A stretch of DNA of 64,000 nt from the NCBI RefSeq assembly GCF_010092425.1, contig NZ_CP048030.1, forward strand, positions 2,305,501-2,369,500, written 5' to 3'. Shown piece after piece: positions 54,803-64,000 of the stretch. Position 1 is the stretch's first letter, and each line of letters starts with the position of its first letter. Source of the DNA: Sinimarinibacterium sp. NLF-5-8. GTDB taxonomy: Bacteria; Pseudomonadota; Gammaproteobacteria; Nevskiales; Nevskiaceae. The notes beneath the pieces are model-generated. The model saw only the letters and a list, made by a program, of their open reading frames with translations, did not search any database and was not told the origin of the DNA. The position numbers and the translations under genes are program-made.

Positions 54803-54970
54803 TTCCTGCCCTGTTTGCGCTCTTTTCGGGCGCCAACAGCCTTCAATCCCCCTCCAGCAGCCCCGGCACCATGCCGGGGCTGCCGGGGTTTGGCGCGCGC
54901 AGCGCAAGGCCTGCGCACACTCCGGCACCGCCCATTACAATCGCCCCGGACTCAAACGACGGGGATGCCC

Positions 54971-55882
54971 ATGAACCTACAAGCGGTCGAAGATTACCTG
55001 CGCGGCTTGCAAAACAACATTTGCAATACTTTGTCACACATCGACGGCAAAGCCTTTGCGGCCGATCTCTGGCAAAAACCGGCAGACAGTCCCCTGCAAG
55101 GTCACGGTGAAACCCGTGTGCTCAGCGACGGCGCGGTGTTTGAACGCGGCGGCGTCGCGTTTTCCTGCGTGCAGGGTCAGAACCTGCCGCCGTCAGCTTC
55201 GCAACACCGCCCCGAACTGGCGGGGCGCAGTTTTACCGCGATGGGCGTATCGCTGGTGATCCATCCGCGTAATCCCTATGTGCCCACCTCACATGCCAAC
55301 GTGCGCTGTTTCGTCGCCGAAAAACCGGGGGCCGATCCGGTGTGGTGGTTTGGCGGCGGCTTTGATCTGACGCCGTATTACGGCTTTGACGAGGACGCGC
55401 GCGCCTGGCACCAGGCCGCGTCTGACGCCTGCGCACCGTTTGGCGCCGAGATTTATCCGCGCCTTAAAAAGTGGTGCGACGATTATTTTTACCTCAAGCA
55501 CCGCAATGAGCCGCGCGGCATTGGCGGCCTGTTTTTCGATGACTGGAACCAGGGCGGTTTTGCGCAAAGCTTTGCCTTGATGCAAAGCGTCGGCGATCAC
55601 TATCTCAAGGCATATGAACCGATCGTGCGCGCGCGCAAAGACACGCCTTATGGCGCGCGCGAACGCGACTGGCAGCTCTACCGTCGCGGTCGCTATGTGG
55701 AATTCAATCTGGTCTGGGATCGCGGCACCTTGTTTGGCCTGCAATCCGGGGGGCGGACGGAATCGATCCTGATGTCGATGCCGCCACTGGCGGCGTGGCG
55801 CTATGACCACAGGCCCGAAGCCGGTTCAGACGAAGCGCGGCTGATGGAACATTTTCTGGTTCCGCGTGATTGGTTGGATTGA
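54971..55882 (+). CDS. hemF: Oxygen-dependent coproporphyrinogen III oxidase
   Basis: A 303-residue homodimeric enzyme that decarboxylates coproporphyrinogen III to protoporphyrinogen IX using O2. Family blocks are [58 protein letters not shown] and [20 protein letters not shown] (longer in full). The ATG at 54971 has CGGGG 6 nt upstream; ATG 54965 is too close to it. A TACAAT -10-like hexamer is at 54936. It acts two steps after HemE. In Pseudomonas it follows the dprA-yrdC-qor block. Confidence 0.97.
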   Translation: MNLQAVEDYLRGLQNNICNTLSHIDGKAFAADLWQKPADSPLQGHGETRVLSDGAVFERGGVAFSCVQGQNLPPSASQHRPELAGRSFTAMGVSLVIHPRNPYVPTSHANVRCFVAEKPGADPVWWFGGGFDLTPYYGFDEDARAWHQAASDACAPFGAEIYPRLKKWCDDYFYLKHRNEPRGIGGLFFDDWNQGGFAQSFALMQSVGDHYLKAYEPIVRARKDTPYGARERDWQLYRRGRYVEFNLVWDRGTLFGLQSGGRTESILMSMPPLAAWRYDHRPEAGSDEARLMEHFLVPRDWLD

Positions 55883-55884
55883 CA

Positions 55885-56715
55885 ATGTCACACAAAAAAT
55901 TGCAAGGACAGGTCATTGTCCTCACCGGCGCCTCCAGCGGCATTGGCGAGCAGGCGGCCTATCAGCTCGCAGACCAAGGCGCGCATTTGTGCCTGTTGGC
56001 GCGCCGCGAAGATGAACTGCGCCGCGTCCAGCAAGCCATTGCCCAGCGCGGTGGGCGCGCGCAGATTTACCCGGTGGATTTATCCGATAAAGCCGGGATT
56101 GACGCCTGCGCCGACAAGCTTCTGGCCGACCACGTGCGCATCGATGTGCTGGTCAACAACGCCGGGCGCTCGATTCGCCGCCCGATCACCGAGGCGCTGG
56201 ATCGCCTGCACGATTACGAGCGCACCATCCAGCTCAATTACCTGGGCGCGGTGCAGCTCACGCTGCGCCTGTTGCCGCGTTTTATTGCGCAGCAGGCCGG
56301 ACAGGTGGTGAACATTTCGACGATGTCCACCCAGGTGCCGATTCCGCTGTTTTCGGCGTATCTGTCGAGCAAATCGGCACTCGAATCGTTCACCCGTTCG
56401 CTGGCGGTTGAGCTGGGCGGCCAGGGCATTGCCGCCACCACGGTGTACTTTCCGATGGTGCGCACGCCGATGTCCTCGCGCACCGCGATTTATCAACACA
56501 TGCCGATGATGGATATGGCGACCGCCGCGCACTGGATCGTGCGCGCGATTGAAACCCGTGGCGCCCGCATCACCAGCCCCGCCGGGTTGCTTGGCAGCCT
56601 GGTTTTGACGGCGCTGCCAGGGCCGATGATTCGCGTCACACGACCTTTGTTTGCATTGATGGACAAGCGGCTTTCGCGCAAATTACGCGCAGATCAAGAC
56701 AAATCAGTGCCATGA
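55885..56715 (+). CDS. Short-chain dehydrogenase/reductase
   Basis: A 276-residue classical SDR. TGASSGIG binds the cofactor dinucleotide, LLARREDE after beta-2 suggests NADP(H) preference, NNAG and the active-site Ser in NISTMSTQ plus YLSSK (Y-x3-K) form the catalytic set. The C-terminal ~60 residues (RITSPAGLLGSLVLTALPGPMIRVTRPLFALM) are hydrophobic and basic, as in membrane-associated lipid-linked SDRs such as acyl-CoA-reductase-related proteins. The substrate is unknown. It starts 2 nt after hemF, so it is co-transcribed with it. Confidence 0.85.
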   Translation: MSHKKLQGQVIVLTGASSGIGEQAAYQLADQGAHLCLLARREDELRRVQQAIAQRGGRAQIYPVDLSDKAGIDACADKLLADHVRIDVLVNNAGRSIRRPITEALDRLHDYERTIQLNYLGAVQLTLRLLPRFIAQQAGQVVNISTMSTQVPIPLFSAYLSSKSALESFTRSLAVELGGQGIAATTVYFPMVRTPMSSRTAIYQHMPMMDMATAAHWIVRAIETRGARITSPAGLLGSLVLTALPGPMIRVTRPLFALMDKRLSRKLRADQDKSVP

Positions 56716-56716
56716 C

Positions 56717-57052
56717 ATGCAAATTCTTGCGCTTTTGATCGTTGTTGCCACGTTGCAGATCGTCCCCGGCTGGTGCTGGTTCAATCGTCGCACAAAGCAG
56801 CCCGCCGTGCTGCTGGCACTGCCCGCATTTGGCATTGCCGTGTGGATGCTGCTGGTGCAGTTTGGCGTGGGCAAACCCGGCCAGGTGAGCTTTGGTGAGC
56901 CGGTCGCCGTAGCCTTGGCTGGCGTGGCGCTGGCGTATCTGAAGTTTTTATCGTGGGACGGCATGGCAGCGATGCGCGCGCACGGCGTCGCAGCGGCTTT
57001 TGGTAGCACCGCCATCGCCGCAGCGCTGGTGCGCGTGGTGTTATCGTCGTAA
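56717..57052 (+). CDS. Small membrane protein of unknown function
   Basis: A 111-residue protein with three or four hydrophobic segments: residues ~2-19, 30-50, 61-78 and 85-110. It starts one base after the SDR stop and ends 25 nt before oxyR, so it fits an SDR-membrane protein pair. Codon composition is similar to that of neighbours. I recognise no family. The short polar stretch WCWFNRRTKQ after helix 1 and GVGKPGQVSFGEP between helices 2 and 3 are the only notable features. Whether it is truly expressed is moderately likely. Confidence 0.6.
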   Translation: MQILALLIVVATLQIVPGWCWFNRRTKQPAVLLALPAFGIAVWMLLVQFGVGKPGQVSFGEPVAVALAGVALAYLKFLSWDGMAAMRAHGVAAAFGSTAIAAALVRVVLSS

Positions 57053-57077
57053 GCCCCCTCGCCGCATCGCCTGCCTT

Positions 57078-58013
57078 ATGACTCTGACCGAACTGCGCTA
57101 TCTGGTGAATCTGGATAAGGATCGCCACTTTGGCCGCGCCGCCGAACGCTCGTTCGTCTCCCAGCCGACGCTTTCGGTGGCCGTCAAAAAACTCGAAGAC
57201 GAGCTGGGCGTCCTGCTGTTTGAACGCCATCGCGGCGAGGTGCGCCCGACGCTGGTGGGTGAACGCATCATCGTCCAGGCCAAACGGGTTCTCGCTGAAA
57301 CCCGGCGGCTCGAAGACATCGCCCGCGAAGGCCAGGACGAAATCAGCGGCCCGCTGCGCTTTGGCGCGATTTACACCGTTGGCCCTTATCTGCTGCCGGC
57401 ACTGGTACCGCTGCTGCACCAGCGCGCGCCACAGATGCCGCTGATCATCGAAGAAAACTTTACCGCGCGGCTGATGGAACAACTGCGCGAAAACGAGCTG
57501 GATGTGATCGCCGTGGCATTGCCGGTGGACCTCACCGGCCTGGTGACCTGGCCGGTTTATGACGAAGAATTTGTCGTCGTCATGCCGCCCGAGCATCCGC
57601 TGGCGGACAAGGCGCAGATCACCTCGCGCCAACTCGGCAGTGAAAAACTGCTGCTGCTCGGCCCCGGCCACTGCTTTCGCGATCAGGTCATCGAAGCCTG
57701 TCCCAAATGCGTCACCGGCGATGAGGAAGGCCCGCGCCCGCAAACCGGCAGCAGTCTGGAAACCATTCGCCACATGGTGGTCAGCGGCCTGGGCATTACC
57801 GTATTGCCGCGCTCATCGGTGGACAGCCGCAGCGACGATCAATGGCTCACCACCCGGCCTTTTGTCGATCCGGTGCCGCAGCGCCGCATCGCCCTGGTCT
57901 GGCGCAAGACGTTCCCCCGCCGCAAGGCCATTCGCGCGCTGCGCGCGGCGATTTTTGACGCCGCCATCGCAGGAGTCAAAAACCTGCCGGATGAAGCCGA
58001 ACCCGGCGAATGA
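57078..58013 (+). CDS. oxyR: Hydrogen peroxide-sensing regulator OxyR
   Basis: A 311-residue LysR-type regulator. The N-terminal winged helix (TELRYLVNLDKDRHFGRAAE, SQPTLSVAVKKLEDELG) is followed by the sensor domain. The redox pair falls exactly on Cys199 and Cys208 (GHCFRDQVIEAC), the same numbering as E. coli OxyR, so disulfide activation by peroxide is expected. Usual targets are catalases and peroxiredoxins, none of which are in this window. The ATG at 57078 matches the family start. It is convergent with and directly abuts the TSUP gene. Confidence 0.95.
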   Translation: MTLTELRYLVNLDKDRHFGRAAERSFVSQPTLSVAVKKLEDELGVLLFERHRGEVRPTLVGERIIVQAKRVLAETRRLEDIAREGQDEISGPLRFGAIYTVGPYLLPALVPLLHQRAPQMPLIIEENFTARLMEQLRENELDVIAVALPVDLTGLVTWPVYDEEFVVVMPPEHPLADKAQITSRQLGSEKLLLLGPGHCFRDQVIEACPKCVTGDEEGPRPQTGSSLETIRHMVVSGLGITVLPRSSVDSRSDDQWLTTRPFVDPVPQRRIALVWRKTFPRRKAIRALRAAIFDAAIAGVKNLPDEAEPGE

Positions 58014-58811
58014 TCACCCCAGCAGCATCTTCACGCCGACGATCACCAGCAACCCGGCAAACGTGCGCTTGAGCAGCAGCGGCGACAACGCATGTGCCAG
58101 GCGCGCGCCGATCGGCGCGCAGGCAACACTGGCCACGGCAATGCTGACAAACGCCGACAGGCTCACATAACCCAGATGCGGTGCCGGTACGCCGGAGACC
58201 TCCCAGCCGGAGACGATGAAACCCAAAGCCCCGGCCCAGGCAATCGGCATGCCGGCGGCGGCGGCCGTGCCCACCGCACGGTGAACCGGCAGGCCGCGAC
58301 CGCTCAGATAAGGCACGGTCAGCGAGCCGCCACCAATGCCAACGACCGCCGACAGCACCCCGATCACCCCGCCACTGGCGACCAGCTCGGCGGCGCCCGC
58401 ACGGATCGAACCGGCATCGGCCGTCACCGCCTTGCGCGACAACAGCATCCTCGCCGCCACCAGCAGCGCCCCCACACCGACACAGCGGCGCAAGGTATCG
58501 CCGCTCAGGGCATCCGCAACAAACGCGCCCACCACCGCCCCCACCGCCAGCCCCGGTGCAAAACGGGCAAACACCCGCCAATCGACACCGCCACGCCGAT
58601 GGTGCGCGCGCGCGCTGGAGATCGAAGTCGCACCAATCACCGCCAGCGAAGTGCCGATCGCCACCTGCATGTAAATCTGCGGCGCAACCCCCTGCGCCGC
58701 CAGCACCAGCGCCAGCGCCGGCACCATGATCAGCCCGCCCCCCACGCCAAACAGCCCGGCCAGAATCCCGGCACCGGCGCCGGTCAGGATAAAAATCAGC
58801 AATGCGCTCAT
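58014..58811 (-). CDS. TSUP family permease (TauE/SafE)
   Basis: A 265-residue inner-membrane protein with about eight helices. Both internal repeats carry the family motif: GAGAGILAGLFGVGGGLIMVP near the N-terminus (split by one residue more in full) and GVLSAVVGIGGGSLTVPYLSGRG in the middle, followed by HRAVGTAAAAGMPIAWAGA. These permeases move sulfite, sulfonates or similar anions. It is a different subgroup from the TSUP protein at 38255. The ATG at 58811 is chosen over the preceding TTG. Its stop abuts the oxyR stop. Confidence 0.87.
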   Translation of the reverse strand: MSALLIFILTGAGAGILAGLFGVGGGLIMVPALALVLAAQGVAPQIYMQVAIGTSLAVIGATSISSARAHHRRGGVDWRVFARFAPGLAVGAVVGAFVADALSGDTLRRCVGVGALLVAARMLLSRKAVTADAGSIRAGAAELVASGGVIGVLSAVVGIGGGSLTVPYLSGRGLPVHRAVGTAAAAGMPIAWAGALGFIVSGWEVSGVPAPHLGYVSLSAFVSIAVASVACAPIGARLAHALSPLLLKRTFAGLLVIVGVKMLLG

Positions 58812-58891
58812 CAAAAGCTCGTTCGCGTAAAAAAATGGCTCACCTACAATGGTGGCGTGGCATCCTACTTCACCCTTGATTCATCAGAAAA

Positions 58892-60871
58892 ATGTACAGG
58901 CACCCGATTTTGCGTCCCCTGTCGATGATCGCGGCAACACTGGCCGGGCTGAGCCTGGCGGCGATGTCTGCGCTCGCGCACGCCCAGCCCGGCAACACCG
59001 ACCCTTCCACTGCACTGCGCGCGCAATTTGCCCAGGCCCTGCAAAACGCCGAAACCGGCACCGCAGCCACCGCCCCGGACAGCGCCGCCCTGCGCAGCCA
59101 CCTGCTGTATCCCGATTTGCAGGGGGTGCGCCTGCTGCAAGCACTCAAATCCGGCAAAAACACTCCGGCAGATGCGCAGATCAGCGCCTATCTCGATGCC
59201 CATCCCGACCTGCCGGTGAGCCTGGATTTACGTCGAAGCTGGCTCGATGCCCTGGCGCAGCGCCAGCAGTGGCGCACATTTCTGCGCTATTTCAACGACA
59301 CCACCGCCACCGATGCCTTGCGTTGTCACGCTTGGCGCGCACGGATCGAAACCACCGAATCAGCCGAACCGCTGGCGGCCGCGCTGCTGGATTTCTGGCG
59401 CACCGCGCCGCGGATGCCAGCGGCCTGCGTGATGCCTTTCGACTGGCTGGCCGCGCGCGGCGTCATCAATGCCGAGGCCCGCGCACAGCGCGCGCGCAAG
59501 GCGCTCACCGATGGCAACCCGGCACTGGCGCGACGGCTGGCGCGCGATGTGCCTGCCGCACAAGCCGCCGCGCTGATCCGCTGGGCCGAGATGCTCGAAA
59601 ACCCCGCCGAAGCGCTGTACGCGCTGGCCGCCGCCCCCACCGATGCGCCGTACAGCTGGGAAGGCGTGCAGGCCGGGTTTGCCAGACTCGCGCGCCGCAG
59701 TCCGCGCCAGGCAGCCGAATTGCTGCCCCGGCTCGGCCTGTCCCGTTTCGGCGAGGCGCGCTACGGCGAGTTGCAACGCAGCGTGGCGCTGGGACTGGCA
59801 TGGAATCGTGATACCGAGGCGCTGCAATGGTTTGCCTCCCTGCCCGAGGCACAAACCGACACCGCCGCCCAGGAATGGCGGGTGCGCGCGGCGCTGTGGG
59901 CCGAGCGCTATGACCTGGCCGCGCAGTGGCTGGCCAAAATGCCCGCCGAAATGGCCGGTGAACAACGCTGGATGTACTGGCGCGCGCGCAGTCTGGAGCG
60001 CATCGGCCAGGCCGAACAGGCAAAGCACATTTTCAAGCCGCTGGCGGCGCAAAACGGTTATTACAGCGTGCTGGCGGCGTGGCGGCTGGATCAGCCGTAT
60101 CAACCGACGATGCGGCCATTTGTGGCACAGCAGGACACGCTCAATACATTGCAACACAATGATGCCATCGCGCGCGCAAAAGCCTGGCACGAACTCGAAC
60201 GCGCGACCTGGGCCAACCGCGAATGGCGGCGTGCCATCAACGACCTCGACGACGAAGCGCGCGTGCAGGCCGCCTGGCTGGCCGCGCAATGGGGCTGGAC
60301 GCTGCAAGCGGTGACCACGCTGGTCACCCTGAACATTCACGATATGTTTGAAATCAGCTATCCCGATCCGTTTGCGCCCGCCGTGGCGCGCGCCGCGCGC
60401 GATGTGGGGGTCCCCGGTGAGTGGATTTACGGCGTGATGCGGCAAGAAAGCCTGTTCAATCCAAACGCCCAGTCATCGGCCCAGGCCTACGGCCTGCTGC
60501 AACTGCTGCTGCCGACCGCGCGCGAAGTGGCCAAACGCAATGGCCGCCCGCTGCCGCAGCGCGCCGACTTGCTGCGTCCCGAGGTCAACATCCCGCTCGG
60601 TGCCGCATTTTTGCGTGAACTGCGTGAACGCTTCGATGGCCAGATCCTGCCCGCACTGGCCGGTTACAACGCCGGCCCCGGCGCGGCAAAACGCTGGTTG
60701 CCAGCCCAGCCGCTGGAACCGGACGTGTGGATCGAAAACATCCCCTACAACGAAACGCGCGGCTATGTGCAGCGCGTGCTGTGGCACATGATCGTGCACC
60801 GCTGGCGCAATACCGGCGAGCCGCAGGACGCCGGCGCCTGGCTGCAAGTGGTGCGAGTCCCCAAGCCATGA
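58892..60871 (+). CDS. slt: Soluble lytic murein transglycosylase
   Basis: A 659-residue periplasmic enzyme that cleaves peptidoglycan to 1,6-anhydromuropeptides. A signal peptide ends near ALAHA (residue ~31). Residues ~40-480 form the helical superhelix ring of Slt70-type enzymes, and the C-terminal lysozyme-like domain carries catalytic Glu519 in [11 protein letters not shown], then [12 protein letters not shown] and LAGYNAGPG. Note LLQLL where most family members have LMQLMP. A TACAAT hexamer is at 58845. The cca ATG overlaps its stop, so the two genes are coupled. Confidence 0.94.
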   Translation: MYRHPILRPLSMIAATLAGLSLAAMSALAHAQPGNTDPSTALRAQFAQALQNAETGTAATAPDSAALRSHLLYPDLQGVRLLQALKSGKNTPADAQISAYLDAHPDLPVSLDLRRSWLDALAQRQQWRTFLRYFNDTTATDALRCHAWRARIETTESAEPLAAALLDFWRTAPRMPAACVMPFDWLAARGVINAEARAQRARKALTDGNPALARRLARDVPAAQAAALIRWAEMLENPAEALYALAAAPTDAPYSWEGVQAGFARLARRSPRQAAELLPRLGLSRFGEARYGELQRSVALGLAWNRDTEALQWFASLPEAQTDTAAQEWRVRAALWAERYDLAAQWLAKMPAEMAGEQRWMYWRARSLERIGQAEQAKHIFKPLAAQNGYYSVLAAWRLDQPYQPTMRPFVAQQDTLNTLQHNDAIARAKAWHELERATWANREWRRAINDLDDEARVQAAWLAAQWGWTLQAVTTLVTLNIHDMFEISYPDPFAPAVARAARDVGVPGEWIYGVMRQESLFNPNAQSSAQAYGLLQLLLPTAREVAKRNGRPLPQRADLLRPEVNIPLGAAFLRELRERFDGQILPALAGYNAGPGAAKRWLPAQPLEPDVWIENIPYNETRGYVQRVLWHMIVHRWRNTGEPQDAGAWLQVVRVPKP

Positions 60872-62151
60872 ACGCCGCCCTGCAAATCCCCGGTGCCTGT
60901 TATCTCGTCGGCGGCGCCGTGCGCGATGCGCTGCTGGGTCTGTCCGTCAGCGAGCGCGATTGGGTCGTCGTCGGCACCACGCCCGAGGCCATGCAAGCGG
61001 CTGGCTTTCGCGCCGTAGGGCAGGATTTTCCGGTGTTTTTGCATCCTCAAACACAAGAGGAATATGCACTGGCGCGCACCGAACGCAAATCGGCGCCGGG
61101 TTATCACGGCTTTGTGTTTCATGCCGATGACAACGTCACACTTGAGCAGGATCTCCAGCGCCGCGATCTCACCATCAACGCCATCGCGCGCGCCGCCGAT
61201 GGCACGCTGATCGACCCCTGCGGCGGCCAAAAAGACCTGGCCGACAAAGTTTTGCGTCACGTCTCCGACGCTTTCATCGAAGATCCGGTGCGGGTGCTGC
61301 GGGTGGCGCGCTTTGCCGCGCGCCTGGCGCCGCTGGGCTTCAGCGTTGCCGCAGAAACCCTGGCGCTGATGCGGCACATGGTCGCCAGCGGCGAGGTGGA
61401 TCATCTGGTGCCCGAACGCGTATTCAGGGAAATGAGCCGCGCACTCATGCACAGCGCGCGCCCCAGTGTGTTTTTTGAAACGCTGCGCGCCTGCGGCGCA
61501 TTGGCGCGGATTTTGCCGGAAGTGGACGCCCTGTACGGCGTGCCGCAACGCGCCGATTACCATCCTGAAGTGGATACCGGTATCCACACCATGATGTGTG
61601 TGGATGCGGCCGCGCGCGCCGATGCGCCGCTGGTGGTGCGCTACATGGCGTTGGTGCATGACCTCGGCAAGGCACTGACGCCGCCCGGCGAATGGCCTTC
61701 GCACCGCATGCACGAAACACGCGGCGTGCCGCTGGTCGCCGCAGTGGGTGAACGCCTGCGGGTGCCGACGCTGTTCAGGGCGCTGTCGGCCATTCATACC
61801 CGCGAACACCTCAACGTTCACCGGGTCCGCGAGCTCAAGCCCAGCACCCTGCACGATTTGCTGGAGCGTCTCGGGGGGCTGCGCGGCCCGCAGCGCGAAC
61901 GCTTCGAGTGGATCCTGCTGGCCTGCGAAGCCGACGCCCGCGGTCGGCTCGGCTTTGAAACCTGCGCCTATCCGCAGACGGACTATCTGCGCACCGCCGC
62001 AACACTGGCTCAAAGCATCCAGGCGCGCGACGTGGTTGCCGACGGCTATCAGGGCGCGGCCGTTGGCGAGCAATTGCGGCGGCGGCGAATCAAGGCACTG
62101 GCCGCATTCAAGGCCGGTGCGGGCGCGTCAATCGGTAACGAAGGCCAGTAA
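60868..62151 (+). CDS. cca: CCA-adding tRNA nucleotidyltransferase (multifunctional, with HD domain)
   Basis: A 427-residue enzyme adding or repairing the 3' CCA of tRNAs. The class II polymerase head shows [13 protein letters not shown] and RDWVVVG, the Asp motif in [10 protein letters not shown], and the RNA/ATP-binding [15 protein letters not shown]. The second half holds the HD domain ([18 protein letters not shown]) typical of gammaproteobacterial bifunctional Cca with phosphatase and phosphodiesterase activity. The ATG overlaps the slt stop (ATGA). Its 3' end overlaps the convergent uppP by 24 nt. Confidence 0.95.
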   Translation: MNAALQIPGACYLVGGAVRDALLGLSVSERDWVVVGTTPEAMQAAGFRAVGQDFPVFLHPQTQEEYALARTERKSAPGYHGFVFHADDNVTLEQDLQRRDLTINAIARAADGTLIDPCGGQKDLADKVLRHVSDAFIEDPVRVLRVARFAARLAPLGFSVAAETLALMRHMVASGEVDHLVPERVFREMSRALMHSARPSVFFETLRACGALARILPEVDALYGVPQRADYHPEVDTGIHTMMCVDAAARADAPLVVRYMALVHDLGKALTPPGEWPSHRMHETRGVPLVAAVGERLRVPTLFRALSAIHTREHLNVHRVRELKPSTLHDLLERLGGLRGPQRERFEWILLACEADARGRLGFETCAYPQTDYLRTAATLAQSIQARDVVADGYQGAAVGEQLRRRRIKALAAFKAGAGASIGNEGQ

Positions 62152-62922
62152 CCCGATCCCCAGCACGATCCGGTACACGCCAAACCATTCAAAGCTGTGA
62201 CCGGAGATGTAGCGCAGCAGCCATTTGACCGCCGCAAAGCCCACCAGCGCCGACACGCCGCAGGCCACGCCCAGCTCCAGCCATGATTCATTGACGCTGG
62301 CGCTGTCGCTCATCAGGGTTTTGGCCAGCTCATAGCCGCTGGCGGCAAACATCGTGGGAATACCAACGATGAAGGCAAACTCCGCGGCGCGCGCGCGATG
62401 GGTCAGGCCAAACAGCAGCGCCGCAAAAATCGCCGCCGCCGAGCGTGAGGTGCCCGGAAAAACGCCGGCAATGATCTGTGCCACGCCCACCGCAATCGCC
62501 ACCGTCCAGGTCACGTTTTCCACCACCGGCTGGCGCTTGACCCAGGCTTCCACGGCAAAGATCACGCCACCGCCGATGATCAGCGCCCACGCCACCGGCG
62601 CGACGTTTTCGGGCAGTTCCACGCCGAGTTTTTTCACGATCAAACCGAGTACGCCGGTAATGAAAAACGCGGTGATGAGTTTGAACAGCCAATCGCGGGT
62701 GTCACGATCACTGCGCCACTGGCTGGCGAGTTGCCACAGGCGCTGGCGATAGACCAGCGTCACCGCGATGATCGCGCCGGCCTGGATGGCAATGTTGAAA
62801 AGATCGGAGCGGCGCTCCAGCCAGTGCTGCGCAATCAGCAAATGGCCGGTGCTGGAGATCGGTAAAAACTCGGTAATGCCTTCGATGATGCCGAGCAAAA
62901 TGGCTTGAAGCAGGCTATCCAC
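62128..62922 (-). CDS. uppP: Undecaprenyl-diphosphatase (UppP/BacA)
   Basis: A 264-residue inner-membrane phosphatase that recycles the undecaprenyl carrier for cell-wall synthesis and gives bacitracin tolerance. The two active-site signatures are intact: [16 protein letters not shown] near residues 15-30 and [15 protein letters not shown] in the middle. About eight helices are predicted. The GTG at 62922 ([15 protein letters not shown]) is chosen because it gives the family N-terminus; the longer frame to 63249 is the antisense of the next gene. It is divergent from the pteridine reductase gene. Confidence 0.95.
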   Translation of the reverse strand: MDSLLQAILLGIIEGITEFLPISSTGHLLIAQHWLERRSDLFNIAIQAGAIIAVTLVYRQRLWQLASQWRSDRDTRDWLFKLITAFFITGVLGLIVKKLGVELPENVAPVAWALIIGGGVIFAVEAWVKRQPVVENVTWTVAIAVGVAQIIAGVFPGTSRSAAAIFAALLFGLTHRARAAEFAFIVGIPTMFAASGYELAKTLMSDSASVNESWLELGVACGVSALVGFAAVKWLLRYISGHSFEWFGVYRIVLGIGLLAFVTD

Positions 62923-62971
62923 AGTGCACTTTGGGTCAAAATGAGCGGGCAAGAATAAAGGAGCTTCACCG

Positions 62972-63715
62972 ATGCTGCCCGTCACCCCTTCTGCCACCGT
63001 CCTGATGACCGGCGCCGCGCACCGGGTCGGCGCGCAAACCGCGCGCACGCTGCACGCCCAGGGCTGGAACGTCTTGATCCACGCCCACCGCTCAATCGAC
63101 CAGGCGCGCGCGCTGGCGGCAGAACTGTGTCGCGCGCGCGCGGATTCCGCCGCCGCCGTGCACGCCGATCTCAACGATCCCGCTGCACTGGAACCGCTGG
63201 CCGAGCAGGCGCGCGCGCGCTGGGGGCGGCTGGATGCGCTGGTCAACAACGCCTCCGGTTACGCGCGCACGCCGCTGGGCACGCTCACCAGCGAACAATT
63301 CGATGCGCTGATTTCCAGCAATCTGCGCGCGCCCTTGCTGCTGTCCCAGGCCTGCGCCGCGCGCATGGACGGCGGCGCCATCGTCAATATCGTCGATGCC
63401 CTGCTCGACCGCCCGATGGCGGGCTACTCCGCCTACTACGCCGCCAAGGCCGGGCTGAAAATGGTCACGCAAGTGCTGGCGCTGGAGCTGGCGCCGAAGA
63501 TTCGCGTCAATGCCGTGGCGCCCGGTCACATGATCTGGGCCAGCAGCGGCGGCATCAGCAACGCCGAACAGCAGGCCGAACTGGCACGGATTCCACTGCA
63601 ACGCCTCGGCGGCGCACAGGCCATTGCCGATGCGGTGGCGTACTTGCTGTCTGAGCAAGCCAGCTATGTCACCGGCACGGTACTGCCGGTGGATGGTGGA
63701 TTGCGGCTGGGCTGA
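62972..63715 (+). CDS. Pteridine reductase (FolM/PTR1-like SDR)
   Basis: A 247-residue SDR of the pteridine-reductase group. The cofactor loop TGAAHRVGAQTA with a second basic element HAHRS marks NADPH-dependent pteridine reductases such as FolM, rather than ordinary SDRs with TGxxxGIG. NNASGYARTPLG and YYAAKAGLKM provide the catalytic Tyr-Lys; the C-terminus VTGTVLPVDGGLRLG is standard. It probably reduces dihydropterins or dihydromonapterin. GGAG lies 8 nt upstream of the ATG. It is divergent from uppP. Confidence 0.87.
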   Translation: MLPVTPSATVLMTGAAHRVGAQTARTLHAQGWNVLIHAHRSIDQARALAAELCRARADSAAAVHADLNDPAALEPLAEQARARWGRLDALVNNASGYARTPLGTLTSEQFDALISSNLRAPLLLSQACAARMDGGAIVNIVDALLDRPMAGYSAYYAAKAGLKMVTQVLALELAPKIRVNAVAPGHMIWASSGGISNAEQQAELARIPLQRLGGAQAIADAVAYLLSEQASYVTGTVLPVDGGLRLG

Positions 63716-63752
63716 CGCTGCCGGGAACGCCACCCGGAACGAGGCACTCCAT

Positions 63753-64000
63753 ATGCCCGTACACTTGCTGATTCCCAATCGTCTGGAAACCCCGATGCCC
63801 GATTTCACCCGCGCCGCTGCCTCATGGCTCAGCGGCGCCGTCTTACTCACCAGCACCGCCTTTTCGGCCACCGCCACCGCCGGTGTCGGGACTGATGGCA
63901 TGCCTGACGAGCCGGCCTTTGCCGCACCGCTGGCCGCCACCATCGAAGCCCATAACTACATCTCATGGGTTCACTACAAACCCGAACAGGGTGAAAACAT
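63753..64000 (+). CDS. Putative exported protein, 3' part beyond window edge
   Basis: About 82 codons are visible and the gene runs off the right edge. From ATG 63753, or more likely ATG 63795, comes an N-terminal signal peptide: MPDFTRAAASWLSGAVLLTS leading to AFSATATAG. The mature part so far is Asp/Pro/Ala-rich, with IEAHNYISWVHYKPEQGEN at the truncation. The upstream ATG has GAGG nearby and the second has TGGAAA, so the start is unresolved. No family is recognisable from the fragment. Confidence 0.5.
   Translation, partial: MPVHLLIPNRLETPMPDFTRAAASWLSGAVLLTSTAFSATATAGVGTDGMPDEPAFAAPLAATIEAHNYISWVHYKPEQGEN

Noticed and set aside
54859-54881. 10-bp hairpin AGCCCCGGCA / TGCCGGGGCT before hemF
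   Set aside because: A good stem, but no T-run follows, so I did not call it a terminator of the glycine-zipper gene.
61570-61587. Perfect 18-bp palindrome GTGGATACCGGTATCCAC
   Set aside because: It lies in the cca coding sequence and encodes the conserved VDTGIH motif, so codon choice explains it well enough.
62914-62922. DnaA-box-like CTATCCACA at the uppP start
   Set aside because: One mismatch, single copy and overlapping a start codon; weak evidence compared with the priA pair.

Overview
The window is GC-rich chromosomal DNA from a Gammaproteobacterium, very probably free-living and aerobic or facultative. The evidence is gene content and order: def-fmt divergent from LysM-dprA-smg, hrpA behind yceH, a kinase-fold type II ThrB, ackA-pta, priA, OxyR with both redox cysteines, and Gram-negative envelope genes (FadL, TraT, Slt, UppP). 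The oxygen-dependent HemF is present. Genus is uncertain; a lineage near Pseudomonadales, Nevskiales or Xanthomonadales fits. I see no rRNA, tRNA, CRISPR array, prophage or insertion sequence. Strings of GCGCGC are extremely frequent on both strands throughout.

Layout. 1-7.3 kb: edge-truncated lipoprotein, divergent AraC regulator, trkA-trkH potassium uptake, thrB, an MHS-type transporter, rubredoxin and ppnP. 7.6-10.7 kb: split transhydrogenase operon pntAA-pntAB-pntB, with a terminator-like hairpin before pntB. 10.9-15.6 kb: TraT-like lipoprotein, DUF3015 and DUF4105 proteins, and a lipoprotein hydrolase whose 5' end is reshaped by a 171-bp tandem duplication. 15.6-18.0 kb: priA, preceded by an AT-rich stretch, a 15-bp palindrome and two tandem DnaA-box-like sites, and followed by a parS-like palindrome. 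18-25 kb: DUF3187, DAHP synthase, an esterase-like lipoprotein, ackA-pta and YhhN. 25.2-29.6 kb: ccdAB overlapping pyrF, then hemE, an acyltransferase and a chorismatase. 29.6-37.9 kb: glpK divergent from a monoglyceride-lipase-like enzyme, then hrpA, yceH and small proteins. 37.9-43.5 kb: EF-hand lipoprotein, TSUP permease, thioesterase, PhaC-like protein, FadL and a TrpB-like pseudoenzyme. 43.6-54.8 kb: fmt-def, LysM-dprA-smg, a class II amidotransferase, uvrD, TerC, DUF3293, two alpha/beta hydrolases and a glycine-zipper lipoprotein. 55-64 kb: hemF, an SDR, oxyR, a second TSUP protein, slt-cca, uppP, a pteridine reductase and a truncated secreted protein.

How the genes fit together. Housekeeping functions dominate: haem (hemE, hemF), pyrimidines (pyrF), aromatic amino acids (DAHP synthase), translation maturation (def, fmt, cca), DNA maintenance (priA, uvrD, dprA) and cell wall (slt, uppP). 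A second theme is lipid and ester use: FadL, six alpha/beta-hydrolase-fold proteins, a thioesterase, an acyltransferase and glycerol kinase. From memory, orthologues of trkA, fmt, def, dprA and hemF lie very close to oriC in Pseudomonas. That, with the parS-like site and DnaA boxes near priA, suggests an origin-proximal segment.

Most unusual items: (1) a FimV-like/TrpB-like fusion whose four key PLP and catalytic residues are all replaced; (2) the structured DNA around priA; (3) a ccdAB toxin-antitoxin pair overlapping the start of pyrF; (4) the 171-bp in-frame tandem duplication; (5) a PhaC-like protein with serine in place of the catalytic cysteine; (6) a stand-alone XanB2/Hyg5-type chorismatase.
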